A DNA stretch of 64,000 nt from CAVQMC01 sp963713505 (GTDB lineage Bacteria; Bacteroidota; Ignavibacteria; Ignavibacteriales; Ignavibacteriaceae). Location: NCBI GenBank assembly GCA_963713505.1, contig CAVQMC010000029.1:62001-126000 (forward strand). The letters are read 5' to 3'. Every line of letters starts with the position of its first letter. Within the stretch, counting starts at the first letter, position 1. Shown here piece by piece: positions 18,431-26,740 of the stretch. Under the pieces are notes generated by a model that searched no databases, was not told the DNA's origin, and saw nothing but the letters and a program-made list of their open reading frames with translations. Position numbers and translations under genes: made by a program.

Positions 18431-19747
18431 TTAATGATTTTGTTCTCTTGCTAATTGTTCATTTGCATATTTTGCAGCTTCATTTAAAGCTTCTTTTGGA
18501 GATATTTTTTTGTACAAAGCTAATTCTAATTTTCTGCCGAGTTCTTTTGAAATTCTATTATAATGAGCAACTGGCGGTCTTGTTATTCCGTATTTCATTT
18601 GTTCAACGTAAGTTTTTACAAATTCATTTTTATCTATAAACTCTTGATATTTTTTGTTGTTAGTTGCACTGTAAGTTACCGGTAAATATCCTGTTTGAAT
18701 TGCAAAGTCAATTTGAAATTCATTGGACATAATGAATTTTGCAAATTTCCATGCAGCTTTTTCTCTTTGAGGAATTGATTTAAATATATATAAATTTTCT
18801 CCGCCGATATTTGTTGCTCTTTTAACTTTTTTAGGAAGAAAGAGAGCACCGTAATTAAAATTATTTTCTTTATGAGCTTCCTTTAAGACTTTAAAATTCC
18901 AAACTCCGTTTATCATCATTGCAGTTCTTCCGGCAATAAAATCATCAGTTTTATAACCTGCTCCCGGCTCTGAAAAATTTGCACATTTATATTTGTAAAC
19001 CAGATCCAGCCAGAAATTAACAGCATCTATTCCTGCTTGAGAATTAAAAGCAGCTTTATAATGATTTGCTGTTAAATAGTTTCCTCCGGCCTGCCATAAA
19101 AAAGTCTGCCATGTCCAAACTGTCCATTCATTTGTACCGATCGGAATTTGAAAACCATACTGATCAATTATTCCGTCGTGATTAAAATCTTTAGTTAGTT
19201 TTTTTGAAATTCTTATTAAGTCATTCCATGTATTCAAGGAATCGGGTGAAATGTTTTCTGATTTAAAAATATCTTTATTATAGTATAGAGCTAAATTGTT
19301 AGCATCAAAAGGAACAGCAAAAATTGTATCTTGATACTTACATGTGTTCCAGATTTCTTTAATGACATTATTTTTATTAAAGGTTGAATCTTCCTCAATT
19401 AGATTTTGAATATTTACTAATCTTCCTAAAGAAGCTAATTGACCTGTTTCCTGGTTACCCCACCAAAATAAGTCCGGTTCTGTGTGACCGGCAAGTGCAG
19501 TCATAATTTTACCGTTTACTTGATCTGCAGCTCCGTAATTTTGCGCATCAATTTTGATTTTAGGATTTTCTTTTTCAAACTCTCTTATTTTTTGATTTAA
19601 TACTGCCTGGTTTTCCGGTGATTCAATACCATGCCAAAATTCCAGTTTAATTATTCCGTTTTTTGATTCCGGATATCTGTTTCTATGGCAGGAACTCAGA
19701 AGCAATATCATAAAAGACAAAAGAATGTATTTGAAATTGGTTTTCAA
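18431..19747 (-). CDS. Extracellular sugar-binding lipoprotein of the ABC importer
   Basis: The frame is open upstream to 19834, but the best start is TTG at 19745-19747, with ggaag just upstream and a canonical lipoprotein signal directly after it ('YILLSFMILLLSSC', lipobox LSSC). The mature protein (about 415 residues) is a family-1 solute-binding protein with 'LEFWHGIESPENQAVLNQKI' at its N-terminus, 'AVPFDANNLALYYNKDIF' and 'FIAGRTAMMINGVWN'. It captures a sugar or oligosaccharide outside the inner membrane and hands it to the two permeases. It is the first gene of the three-gene operon. Confidence 0.92.
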   Translation of the reverse strand: MKTNFKYILLSFMILLLSSCHRNRYPESKNGIIKLEFWHGIESPENQAVLNQKIREFEKENPKIKIDAQNYGAADQVNGKIMTALAGHTEPDLFWWGNQETGQLASLGRLVNIQNLIEEDSTFNKNNVIKEIWNTCKYQDTIFAVPFDANNLALYYNKDIFKSENISPDSLNTWNDLIRISKKLTKDFNHDGIIDQYGFQIPIGTNEWTVWTWQTFLWQAGGNYLTANHYKAAFNSQAGIDAVNFWLDLVYKYKCANFSEPGAGYKTDDFIAGRTAMMINGVWNFKVLKEAHKENNFNYGALFLPKKVKRATNIGGENLYIFKSIPQREKAAWKFAKFIMSNEFQIDFAIQTGYLPVTYSATNNKKYQEFIDKNEFVKTYVEQMKYGITRPPVAHYNRISKELGRKLELALYKKISPKEALNEAAKYANEQLAREQNH

Positions 19748-20230
19748 TATTGCTTCCTTTTTTGTCAGCTGATTTAATAAGATTAGATTTCTATAATTAT
19801 AGAAACATAATAGTAAAATCGTTAAAAAATGCAAATGAGATGGATTTGTTTCTGCTATGGAAAAAACCGAAAGGTAATTTCACCTTTTCGAGGTTTTGTC
19901 GTTTAATTTAATATCTAACAACTAAAAATATTTCAGTCCTTCGGACTTGACATTAAATATTTAAATTGAGTTAAATCAATGGAAACAACGAAATGGTGAT
20001 ATTAGTATAATGAGCAATGATAGTGAAATATAAAAATTCCGAAGGAGCGACATAATTAATTTTTAGAAATTTCAACTTTAAATTAAATCCATTCTCTATG
20101 TAACTAAAAAAGGGAATTTTATCCTCAAATCAATACTATTTTTACCTTGTATTATTTATCTTTAGCAAATAATTTATACAGATTATTTAATAAATTTCCA
20201 CAATATTATGAAATCTAGAAAGCTGAAATC
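19748..20230. other. Divergent intergenic region with short hairpin repeats
   Basis: These 483 bases between the divergent binding-protein and TlpA-like genes hold three short hairpin-type repeats of the kind dense at 33.2-33.9 and 35.3-35.8 kb: an imperfect arm pair at 19861-19897, AGTCC-TTC-GGACT at 19935-19947, and a half element 'ttccgaaggagcgacat' at 20037-20053. The rest is AT-rich and should carry the two promoters. No credible gene was found. Confidence 0.5.
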
Positions 20231-22126
20231 ATGAAAAGAATTATTTTCTCATTTTTAATTTTGTCAGGAATTGTACTATTAAGTTCATGTTCAAAGAAAC
20301 CAGAACTAAAAGGTACATTCAACACAACACCTGAAAAACCAAAGGCAGGCGAAGAACTAACAGTTTATTATTCATCAGACAGTACAAATTTAGCAAAAGC
20401 AGACAGTGTAGATATGATTTGTTATCAATATGGAGAAGATATTTATTCAACTAAAGCCGTACCGATGGTCAAAGAAAATAATCATTGGACAGGTAAGGTT
20501 AATTTATCCGATTCTACAAAAGGAGTTTTAGTTAATTTTAAAAACGGTGATAATATTGATAACAATAATTCAAAAGGATATGTTGTATTTCTTTATGGCG
20601 GTAACGGAAAATATTTACCCGGAAGCCGTGCAGGTTTTGGAAATGCCATAAATACTTGGGGTGCATGGTATGCAAATCTTGATAGAGATGCTAATCTGGC
20701 ATTAAATTATTTTAATACTGACTTCAAAGATAATCCTGATATAAAATTTGATTATCTAGATGGTTATTGTAATACAATTTTAAGAGCATATAAAGAACCG
20801 GCAAGTAAAATGATTGATTCTCAACTGAACGATCTTGCAAAAACAAATCCAACATCGGAAAAATATTTATCAACTTTAGCAATTTGGTATGGAAGGATTC
20901 ATAATGCAGCACTAGCTAATAGATATAAAGTGTTGGTTGAACAGAAATATCCACAGAGCGAGTTTTCTCAAAGAATAAGATATTCAGAGTTCCAAAATGA
21001 ACCGGATATAAATAAAAAAATTGAACTTGAAAATAAATTCGAAAAAGATTTCGCTAAAAGCGACTATCTTCAAAATATGATTGCAATAATTACAAATTAT
21101 TTTCGTGATCATAACCAATTTAATAAAGCTTATGAGTTTTTAAAAGCTCACTCGGAAAAAGCAAGTCCCTACACAAATTATTCACTCTCTGCTGTTATGT
21201 TAAAAAATAATGCCGATGTGAATACAGCAATGGAAATTGCGGAGATGGGTGTTGATAAAAGCAAGAAAGAATATGAAAATCCGACTGATGAAAAACCGAA
21301 TTATCAAACCAAAGAACAATGGAATGACGACAGAGCATATTTATTTGGTATGAATTTGTATACTTACGGAAAAGCTTTAAACATTCTAAATAAAAATAAA
21401 GAAGCTTTAAATTCAATGGATAAAGCTGTTTACTTTACAAAGAAACAGGATGGAGATGTGAACTCTCTTTATGCAAGTTTATTAATTCAAAATAAAAAAT
21501 ATGACGAAATACTTTCGAAAATTCCGGATTTTATAAAAGAAGGAAATGATACGCCTAATATGGCAAATATTTTAGAAGAAGCTTATGTAAATAAAAACGG
21601 AAGTAAAAAAGGTTTTAAAGAATATTTTGAAGGCTTAAAAGATGCAGCTAAATCAAATCTAATTGCAAAATTAAAAAAAGAAATGGTTGATAAGGATGCT
21701 CCGGATTTTACATTAACTGATTTAAATGACAAAGTTGTCAGCTTATCCGAACTAAAGGGAAAAACCGTTGTGTTGGATTTTTGGGCAACCTGGTGCGGTC
21801 CATGTAAAGCTTCTTTTCCCGGAATGCAGAAAGCTCTTGAGAAATATTCAAAAAATGAAAAGGTAAAATTTTTATTTGTTGACGCCTGGGAAAGAGTTCC
21901 TAATAAAAAAGATAATGCCGAAAAGTTTATTAAAGAACACCAATATCCATTTCATGTTTTACTTGATCAAGATAATAAAGTAATTGACAGCTATAAAGTA
22001 ACAGGAATTCCAACAAAATTTATTATTGATAAAAATGGAAAAATAAGATTTACTAAAGTTGGTTATGCCGGAAATGAAGATCAACTTGTGGATGAAATAT
22101 CAACAATGATTTCTTTGGTTGATTAA
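20231..22126 (+). CDS. TlpA-like thioredoxin-fold lipoprotein with TPR-like middle region
   Basis: The start is ATG 20231; a lipoprotein signal ends in 'GIVLLSSCSKKPE'. Residues about 25-140 form a beta-rich domain; about 150-480 are helical, TPR-like repeats; about 490-631 are a redoxin/TlpA domain with the active site 'WATWCGPCKA' (Cys522, Cys525) and cis-Pro in 'VTGIPTKFII'. It probably reduces disulfides or resolves oxidised proteins in the periplasm. Multidomain lipoproteins of this layout are common in Bacteroidota. It is monocistronic, with a clear terminator at 22161-22190. Confidence 0.88.
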   Translation: MKRIIFSFLILSGIVLLSSCSKKPELKGTFNTTPEKPKAGEELTVYYSSDSTNLAKADSVDMICYQYGEDIYSTKAVPMVKENNHWTGKVNLSDSTKGVLVNFKNGDNIDNNNSKGYVVFLYGGNGKYLPGSRAGFGNAINTWGAWYANLDRDANLALNYFNTDFKDNPDIKFDYLDGYCNTILRAYKEPASKMIDSQLNDLAKTNPTSEKYLSTLAIWYGRIHNAALANRYKVLVEQKYPQSEFSQRIRYSEFQNEPDINKKIELENKFEKDFAKSDYLQNMIAIITNYFRDHNQFNKAYEFLKAHSEKASPYTNYSLSAVMLKNNADVNTAMEIAEMGVDKSKKEYENPTDEKPNYQTKEQWNDDRAYLFGMNLYTYGKALNILNKNKEALNSMDKAVYFTKKQDGDVNSLYASLLIQNKKYDEILSKIPDFIKEGNDTPNMANILEEAYVNKNGSKKGFKEYFEGLKDAAKSNLIAKLKKEMVDKDAPDFTLTDLNDKVVSLSELKGKTVVLDFWATWCGPCKASFPGMQKALEKYSKNEKVKFLFVDAWERVPNKKDNAEKFIKEHQYPFHVLLDQDNKVIDSYKVTGIPTKFIIDKNGKIRFTKVGYAGNEDQLVDEISTMISLVD

Positions 22127-22160
22127 AACTTTCCTTATTAAAAGATATATATTTAAATTA

Positions 22161-22190
22161 AAAGCCGGATAATTAATCCGGCTTTTTTAT
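22161..22190 (+). terminator. Intrinsic terminator
   Basis: The 10-bp stem aaagccggat (22161-22170) pairs with atccggcttt (22176-22185), with a 5-base loop and T-run to 22188. It follows the thioredoxin-fold lipoprotein gene and may also stop transcription from the minus-strand PAP2 operon. Confidence 0.85.
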
Positions 22191-22212
22191 ATCTGAATTA
22201 ATTATAAAAATT

Positions 22213-22311
22213 TTAGGGAACCGGGCAAATTCCATGACTCATCTGCCACACAAAAGAACCGACTATAAGCAGAATTATCAAAACTGTAAAAAATATCTTT
22301 AACTTTTTCAT
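22213..22311 (-). CDS. Small single-pass membrane peptide, 32 residues, unknown
   Basis: A minus-strand ATG at 22309-22311 opens a 32-codon frame ending at TAA 22213. The product has a Lys-rich start 'MKKLK', one hydrophobic segment 'IFFTVLIILLIVGSFVW' and a short tail ending 'GICPVP' with one Cys. It lies 78 bases downstream of the PAP2-like gene on the same strand and just before the shared terminator, in a position that suits a short operon partner. There is no clear ribosome binding site, which is frequent in this lineage. The call rests on composition only. Confidence 0.4.
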   Translation of the reverse strand: MKKLKIFFTVLIILLIVGSFVWQMSHGICPVP

Positions 22312-22388
22312 AATTAAAATAATAATACATTAAACCGAAATATGAAATGTATTATTTAGACAGAATTAATCCATTTTATATTTAAAAT

Positions 22389-23111
22389 TTAGTTATTCTG
22401 TTTGGAAAAAATCTTTTCCTTTATGAAGTTACTTTTGCTTAATATCAACCAGCAGAGTGTTATCCAGAAAATACCTGCCGACCAGCCGGCGATAACCTGG
22501 TTCGGATCATGAGCTCCAATAAAAATTCTGCTCATTCCAATTATAAAAACAAAAACCACAGCACAAAATGTTAAGAATTGTTTAAGATAATGATTATGCG
22601 AATTCAAAGTTGATAGATATACTAATGTAGAAAATATTATTGTGGACATCATTGCATGTCCGCTGGGATATCCAAGTTTGGAATTTAATATTAATCCGAA
22701 AAATGAATGAGAACTTGTTCCGGAAAAAGAAACTTTTAAAATTAGATCAAAAAATCCGCCGCCTATTACAATCAAATAAAACAAAAGAAGTTTCATTATA
22801 TTTTTAGTGAAATAAAAATATCCGGTTATAAACACAAGTAAGAAAATTAAAAAAATCGGGCCGCCGAACGTTGAAATGTCGCTATTGATATATACAAACC
22901 ATTGCGGACCGTATGAACTGCTCCATTTATTAGTTAACCCTATATTATTTAGTAGGAACGGTTTATAAAATTGAGTTATTTCTTCAATAAATCCGTTGGC
23001 AGTTAAATAAAATATTAGAAAAGACATAAAGAGAATAAGATAAGAAGTAACATCTTTTAGTTTTTTTTCGCTCAATTTTTGTCTATGTCTTCTTCTTGAA
23101 TTTTTTTCCAT
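22389..23111 (-). CDS. PAP2-family membrane phosphatase-like protein
   Basis: The ATG at 23111 is preferred over a TTG two codons upstream. The 240-residue product has about six transmembrane helices. Phosphatase motif 2 is 'GYPSGHAMMST' (catalytic His in PSGH) and motif 3 is 'SRIFIGAHDPNQV' (SRxxxxxHxxxD-type, with Asn where the consensus often has Asp). Motif 1 (KxxxxxxRP) is not visible: the expected place reads 'LILKVSFSGTSSHSF', with Lys but no Arg-Pro. Family members remove phosphate from lipid pyrophosphates or phosphatidic acid. The damaged motif 1 leaves activity uncertain. Confidence 0.8.
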   Translation of the reverse strand: MEKNSRRRHRQKLSEKKLKDVTSYLILFMSFLIFYLTANGFIEEITQFYKPFLLNNIGLTNKWSSSYGPQWFVYINSDISTFGGPIFLIFLLVFITGYFYFTKNIMKLLLFYLIVIGGGFFDLILKVSFSGTSSHSFFGLILNSKLGYPSGHAMMSTIIFSTLVYLSTLNSHNHYLKQFLTFCAVVFVFIIGMSRIFIGAHDPNQVIAGWSAGIFWITLCWLILSKSNFIKEKIFSKQNN

Positions 23112-23349
23112 TAACAACTGTTTTGTTTGACTTTGATTGCTTATAAATTAAGATGAATTGTATTCTAAATTAGTAAATTATTTTTTATTAAACCTAATTA
23201 ATTATTGGGCTTTGATTTAGAATAAATAATTATAATAGTTTAGTTCGGAAGTAAATTTTATAATAAATTGATAAGGAATTTATCTATAGAGGAATTTATA
23301 GTTTTTGATGTATGGTTAAAATTAATCAGCTAAATTATTGTTTTTTTAT

Positions 23350-23386
23350 CACTAAGTCACTAAGGACACTTAGTTTCGCTAAGTTC
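23350..23386. repeat. Dispersed CTAAG-type repeat
   Basis: 'actaagtcactaaggac' continues as a run of alternating CTAAG/CTTAG words. A shorter relative lies at 26615-26640 (aactaagtacgctaag then aagcacttag). Both are intergenic. The words can form weak hairpins. Confidence 0.5.
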
Positions 23387-23389
23387 ATT

Positions 23390-24364
23390 TTAATTCTTTA
23401 CGGTTCCGGAAACAGTTCTGTAAAATCCTTTAAAAGTTCCTGCATATAAAACATCATTATCTGAACTAAATAAAGTAAATATTTCTTTGTTTGTTAAACC
23501 GGAATCAACAGCAGCCCAGTTGCTTCCGTTATCAATCGAACGGAAAATTCCGCCGCGCCATGTTCCGGCAAAAATGTGACCCTGAGTATTTAATGCAAGA
23601 CAGGTAATTTCGGTGTTTGTTAAACCGTTATTAGTTTTTGTCCAGTTTTCTCCTTTATCACTTGAAATAAAAAATCCACCGTTATCTGTTCCGGCATATA
23701 TATTGCCTAATTTATTTGTTTTTAAAAACTGCACTGACCAGTTTCCCAATCCCTTATTTTTTAACTCCCAGTTTACTCCGTTATCAGTTGAGCGGTACAC
23801 ACCTGTTCCTCCTGCAAATAAAATATTATTATCTGCTATTAAAAGAGAAGAAAAAGTCTGAGCGCTGAAAGTTTCATTAATCGATTGCCATGGTGAATTG
23901 ATTCCCGAAGAACTGTAAATACCTTTCCCTCTTGTTGAGGCAAAAATTTTCCCTTCATTACTAACTACAATTGCAGTTACATTTAAATTATCGGAACCGG
24001 CACTTAACCAGGTTTTTCCGTTGTCTGAAGTAATATACATACCTCTTCCGTTGGTTCCGGCAATTATATTATTTTGATCGAATTTTTTGAAGCAGGTAAC
24101 AGCAGCGGAAGAGGGAAATTGATCAACTTTCTGCCAGGTAAAACCTGAGTCTAACGAAGCAAATAATCCGAAATTTGTACCTGCTAAAATTTTACCGTTA
24201 TCGGTTTGAAAAATAGAAATTACAGTATTTGTATCCAGCCCGGTTTTTACCCAATTTATATCAGCAGGCGGTTTTGAAGTTGGTGTAACAGGGTTTTCTG
24301 TTCTGCTGCAAGCTGTAAAAAATAAACAGCAATTAATTCCGAAAATTATAAATAGTTTTTTCAA
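23390..24364 (-). CDS. BNR/photosystem-II-stability-factor-like beta-propeller lipoprotein
   Basis: The start is ATG 24364; a lipoprotein signal runs to 'CCLFFTACSRTEN' (lipobox FTAC). The mature protein is a run of short blades with Asp-box (BNR) motifs SxDxGxxW: 'SLDSGFTW', 'TSDNGKTW', 'STDNGVNW', 'SSDKGENW' and 'SIDNGSNW', spaced about 45 residues, consistent with a six- to seven-bladed propeller of 324 residues. The protein should sit on the cell envelope; ligand binding or scaffolding is likely, and no glycosidase catalytic set was identified. It is monocistronic. Confidence 0.85.
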   Translation of the reverse strand: MKKLFIIFGINCCLFFTACSRTENPVTPTSKPPADINWVKTGLDTNTVISIFQTDNGKILAGTNFGLFASLDSGFTWQKVDQFPSSAAVTCFKKFDQNNIIAGTNGRGMYITSDNGKTWLSAGSDNLNVTAIVVSNEGKIFASTRGKGIYSSSGINSPWQSINETFSAQTFSSLLIADNNILFAGGTGVYRSTDNGVNWELKNKGLGNWSVQFLKTNKLGNIYAGTDNGGFFISSDKGENWTKTNNGLTNTEITCLALNTQGHIFAGTWRGGIFRSIDNGSNWAAVDSGLTNKEIFTLFSSDNDVLYAGTFKGFYRTVSGTVKN

Positions 24365-24488
24365 AGTGAATTATAGTGGTTTCCGTTTATATAGAAGTTA
24401 TATCTTTTTGTAAACTATTTCAATGAATTTAAAAGAAAATGAAAAAGAAATGTAAATAGTTTTAATTAAAAGTATAGTAAAGGAAATT

Positions 24489-24517
24489 AAAACCCGGCAG
24501 ATTATACCGGGTTTTTT
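24489..24517 (-). terminator. Intrinsic terminator of the DUF5362 gene
   Basis: The stem aaaacccgg (24489-24497) with ccgggtttt (24507-24515) has a 9-base loop and a T-rich tail in minus-strand direction. It lies 14-42 bases past the stop codon of the minus-strand gene. Confidence 0.8.
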
Positions 24518-24530
24518 AATATAATTTTTA

Positions 24531-24902
24531 TTATGAAATTCTGCCGCCGCTGAAAGCGCTCATTATTGAAGCACCGACAGCAATTAATATAATTATATAA
24601 AGTACAAATATTACGATTGTAATAATCATTAAAACTTTTTGGATAAAGAAAAACCTGCTTTGTCTTTCGAGAGCATTCTCCATCATTTTACTATCGCCGG
24701 AAGCAATATAAGCAGAAAAAGAATCCGATGATTCTCTTAACCTTAGTCCGCTGATGATCATTGGAATGCCGAATGGAAGTCCTACTATAGAAATGGAATA
24801 TAATGCACCGATGATAATGTAAAAGATTCCGACAAAGTTCATATCACCGGACATTTTATTTAATGTCATTTGAAGCATTGGTGAACCGGAATTTTGTTCC
24901 AT
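24531..24902 (-). CDS. DUF5362-family small membrane protein
   Basis: The ATG at 24902 is preceded by gggagg. The 123-residue protein has two N-proximal hydrophobic segments joined by 'GLPFGIPMIISGLRLRESSD' and one long C-terminal segment, the pattern of DUF5362, a Bacteroidota family without assigned role. The polar loop (about 55-85) should be cytoplasmic. It is divergent from the DUF4139 gene, with a palindrome between them. Confidence 0.75.
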   Translation of the reverse strand: MEQNSGSPMLQMTLNKMSGDMNFVGIFYIIIGALYSISIVGLPFGIPMIISGLRLRESSDSFSAYIASGDSKMMENALERQSRFFFIQKVLMIITIVIFVLYIIILIAVGASIMSAFSGGRIS

Positions 24903-24961
24903 TTTTCCTCCCGCTTTAAAATTTAATAAATCCGATAACTGTTTAAGAAGTAATAATTTAA

Positions 24962-24986
24962 GTTAATTAATTCTGAATTAATTAAC
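24962..24986. promoter_or_regulatory. Perfect 12-bp palindrome between divergent genes
   Basis: gttaattaattc (24962-24973) and gaattaattaac (24975-24986) are perfect inverted copies around one base. It lies 60 bases upstream of the DUF5362 start and 245 bases upstream of the DUF4139 start, in a 328-base gap (24903-25230) that otherwise holds no gene. It could be a regulator operator. The AT-rich composition makes chance possible. Confidence 0.35.
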
Positions 24987-25230
24987 ATTAAAGAAATCCA
25001 AATTTTACAAAAACTTTAATTCCCGAATAATATCTAAATCTATTCGAATATTATTAATTGTATTTTTCAGGAACCTTTTAATTTCCAAAAAGTAAACAGA
25101 TTATCAATTTAGTTTGTAGATTTAATTATTAAATCTTTTTCTTTATTGAAGCGCTTCTCAAAAAATTAATGTTCTTATTAATAATCCTTTCTAACTGAAA
25201 ATCTCATTAAAAATTTCGGGAGGAATTTCC

Positions 25231-26601
25231 ATGAAAGCCAGGTTAGTTTATTTAATTATTATTTTAACTGCGGGACTTGTGTTTGCACAGAATTCCGAAC
25301 ATAAATCGTTAGTTGTTACAGTTTATAATGCCAACCTTGGAGTTGTTAAGGACGTAAGAAATCTTGATATAAAATCCGGAAAGTCCCAAATTCAAATTAC
25401 AGACGTTGCACAGCAGATTGATCCCACAAGTGTTCACATTAGTTTGAACGGGGAAGTGCTTGAACAGAATTATCAATATGATCTAGTTTCATTAGATAAG
25501 ATACTTCAAAAATATATTGATAGAAATATTCAGCTTCTAGACGAAAAAGGAGAAGTTGTGGAAGGAAAACTTCTTTCTAGTTTTTCCGGACAAATTGTAC
25601 TGCAGAAAAAAGACGGCGGGTTATTGATGATTCCAAATGTAAATAAGTACCGTTTTTCCGTCGGTGAATTGCCAGAAGGGTTAATTACAAAACCAACTTT
25701 AATCTGGCTGGTAAATTCAAATTCATCCGGCAAACAGGATGTTGAAATATCATACCAGACAAAAGGTTTAAACTGGCATGCGGAATATGTTGCAGTTTTA
25801 AATAAAGATGATTCGCAACTCGATCTTAATTCATGGGTTAGTATTGACAACACTTCCGGAACTTCTTATAAAAATGCACAATTAAAATTAGTTGCCGGAG
25901 ATGTAAATTTAATTCAGAATAAACAGCCATATGCATATCCAATGGATGGATTGAGAAAAGAATCAACAGTGAATGCTCAGCAATTTCAGGAAAAACAATT
26001 TTTTGAATATCATATTTATAATCTTCAAAGGCCTACTACAATAGCAAACAATGAAACAAAACAAATTTCTTTATTCGAAGCTTCAAATATAAGTGCAGTT
26101 AAAAAATACTATTATCAAAGCGGAAGTAATTATTATTACGGCAATTCTTCAAGCAGCGGAAAAGTTGCCGTTATTGTTGAATTTCAAAATAAAAAGGAAG
26201 ACGGACTTGGAATACCAATGCCTAAAGGTAAAGTTCGTGTTTATAAATCCGACGGCGAAGCACTTGAATTTATCGGTGAGGATATGATTGATCATACGCC
26301 GAAAGATGAAAAAATTAAGCTTAAAATCGGTGATGCATTTGATATAACTGCAGAGGAAGTTCAAACAGAAAATAAAAGAATAAGCGACAGGGTCAGGGAA
26401 CAATCATACCAGATTACTTTTAGAAATCATAAAGATTCTGATATAGATATTGAAGTTGAAAGATATTTAGGACTTAACTGGGAAATCTTGAGCTCTTCAA
26501 TTAAGTATACTAAAAAAGATGCTCAAAATATTATGTTCAAAGTTCCGGTAAAAAAAGATGGGGAAACTGTTCTTAAGTTTTCCATTAGATATGTTTATTG
26601 A
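25231..26601 (+). CDS. DUF4139 domain protein, exported
   Basis: The ATG at 25231 follows a cgggagg site. Residues 1-19 are a signal peptide ('GLVFAQ'), so the protein is periplasmic or surface-exposed. The 456-residue mature region shows the beta-rich N-terminal part and the conserved 'YQTKGLNWHAEYVAVLNKDD' and 'LNSWVSIDNTSGTSYKNAQL' blocks that define DUF4139 (PF13598). The N-terminal DUF4140 coiled coil seen in longer relatives is absent. Function in the family is not established. It is convergent with the Gld-like operon. Confidence 0.85.
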   Translation: MKARLVYLIIILTAGLVFAQNSEHKSLVVTVYNANLGVVKDVRNLDIKSGKSQIQITDVAQQIDPTSVHISLNGEVLEQNYQYDLVSLDKILQKYIDRNIQLLDEKGEVVEGKLLSSFSGQIVLQKKDGGLLMIPNVNKYRFSVGELPEGLITKPTLIWLVNSNSSGKQDVEISYQTKGLNWHAEYVAVLNKDDSQLDLNSWVSIDNTSGTSYKNAQLKLVAGDVNLIQNKQPYAYPMDGLRKESTVNAQQFQEKQFFEYHIYNLQRPTTIANNETKQISLFEASNISAVKKYYYQSGSNYYYGNSSSSGKVAVIVEFQNKKEDGLGIPMPKGKVRVYKSDGEALEFIGEDMIDHTPKDEKIKLKIGDAFDITAEEVQTENKRISDRVREQSYQITFRNHKDSDIDIEVERYLGLNWEILSSSIKYTKKDAQNIMFKVPVKKDGETVLKFSIRYVY

Positions 26602-26614
26602 TTAAATATTTTAA

Positions 26615-26640
26615 AACTAAGTACGCTAAGAAGCACTTAG
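26615..26640. repeat. Dispersed CTAAG-type repeat, second copy
   Basis: 'aactaagtacgctaag' plus 'aagcacttag' is a relative of the element at 23350-23386 and sits directly after the DUF4139 gene. Confidence 0.45.
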
Positions 26641-26668
26641 AAAATGTTTAAAGTCAATTTAAAATTTT

Positions 26669-26733
26669 AAAGGCTGCTCTTAAACCGGTTACAGGATACG
26701 AATTAAACCGGGGAACCTCGCTGAGCAGCCTTT
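26669..26733. terminator. Bidirectional terminator with nested hairpin
   Basis: The outer stem aaaggctgctc (26669-26679) pairs perfectly with gagcagccttt (26723-26733). The 43-base interior holds a second pair, ccggtt near 26685 with aaccgg near 26706. It separates the convergent DUF4139 and DUF4340 genes. The large loop is unusual for a plain terminator. Confidence 0.65.
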
Positions 26734-26740
26734 ATTAAAT

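Noticed and set aside
16711..19747. Missing ATPase as evidence of a broken ABC importer
   Set aside because: CUT1 sugar importers commonly share an ATPase encoded elsewhere, and all three genes here are intact.
19748..20230. Small RNA or tRNA gene
   Set aside because: No cloverleaf or conserved RNA family signature was found; the hairpins belong to the dispersed repeat family.
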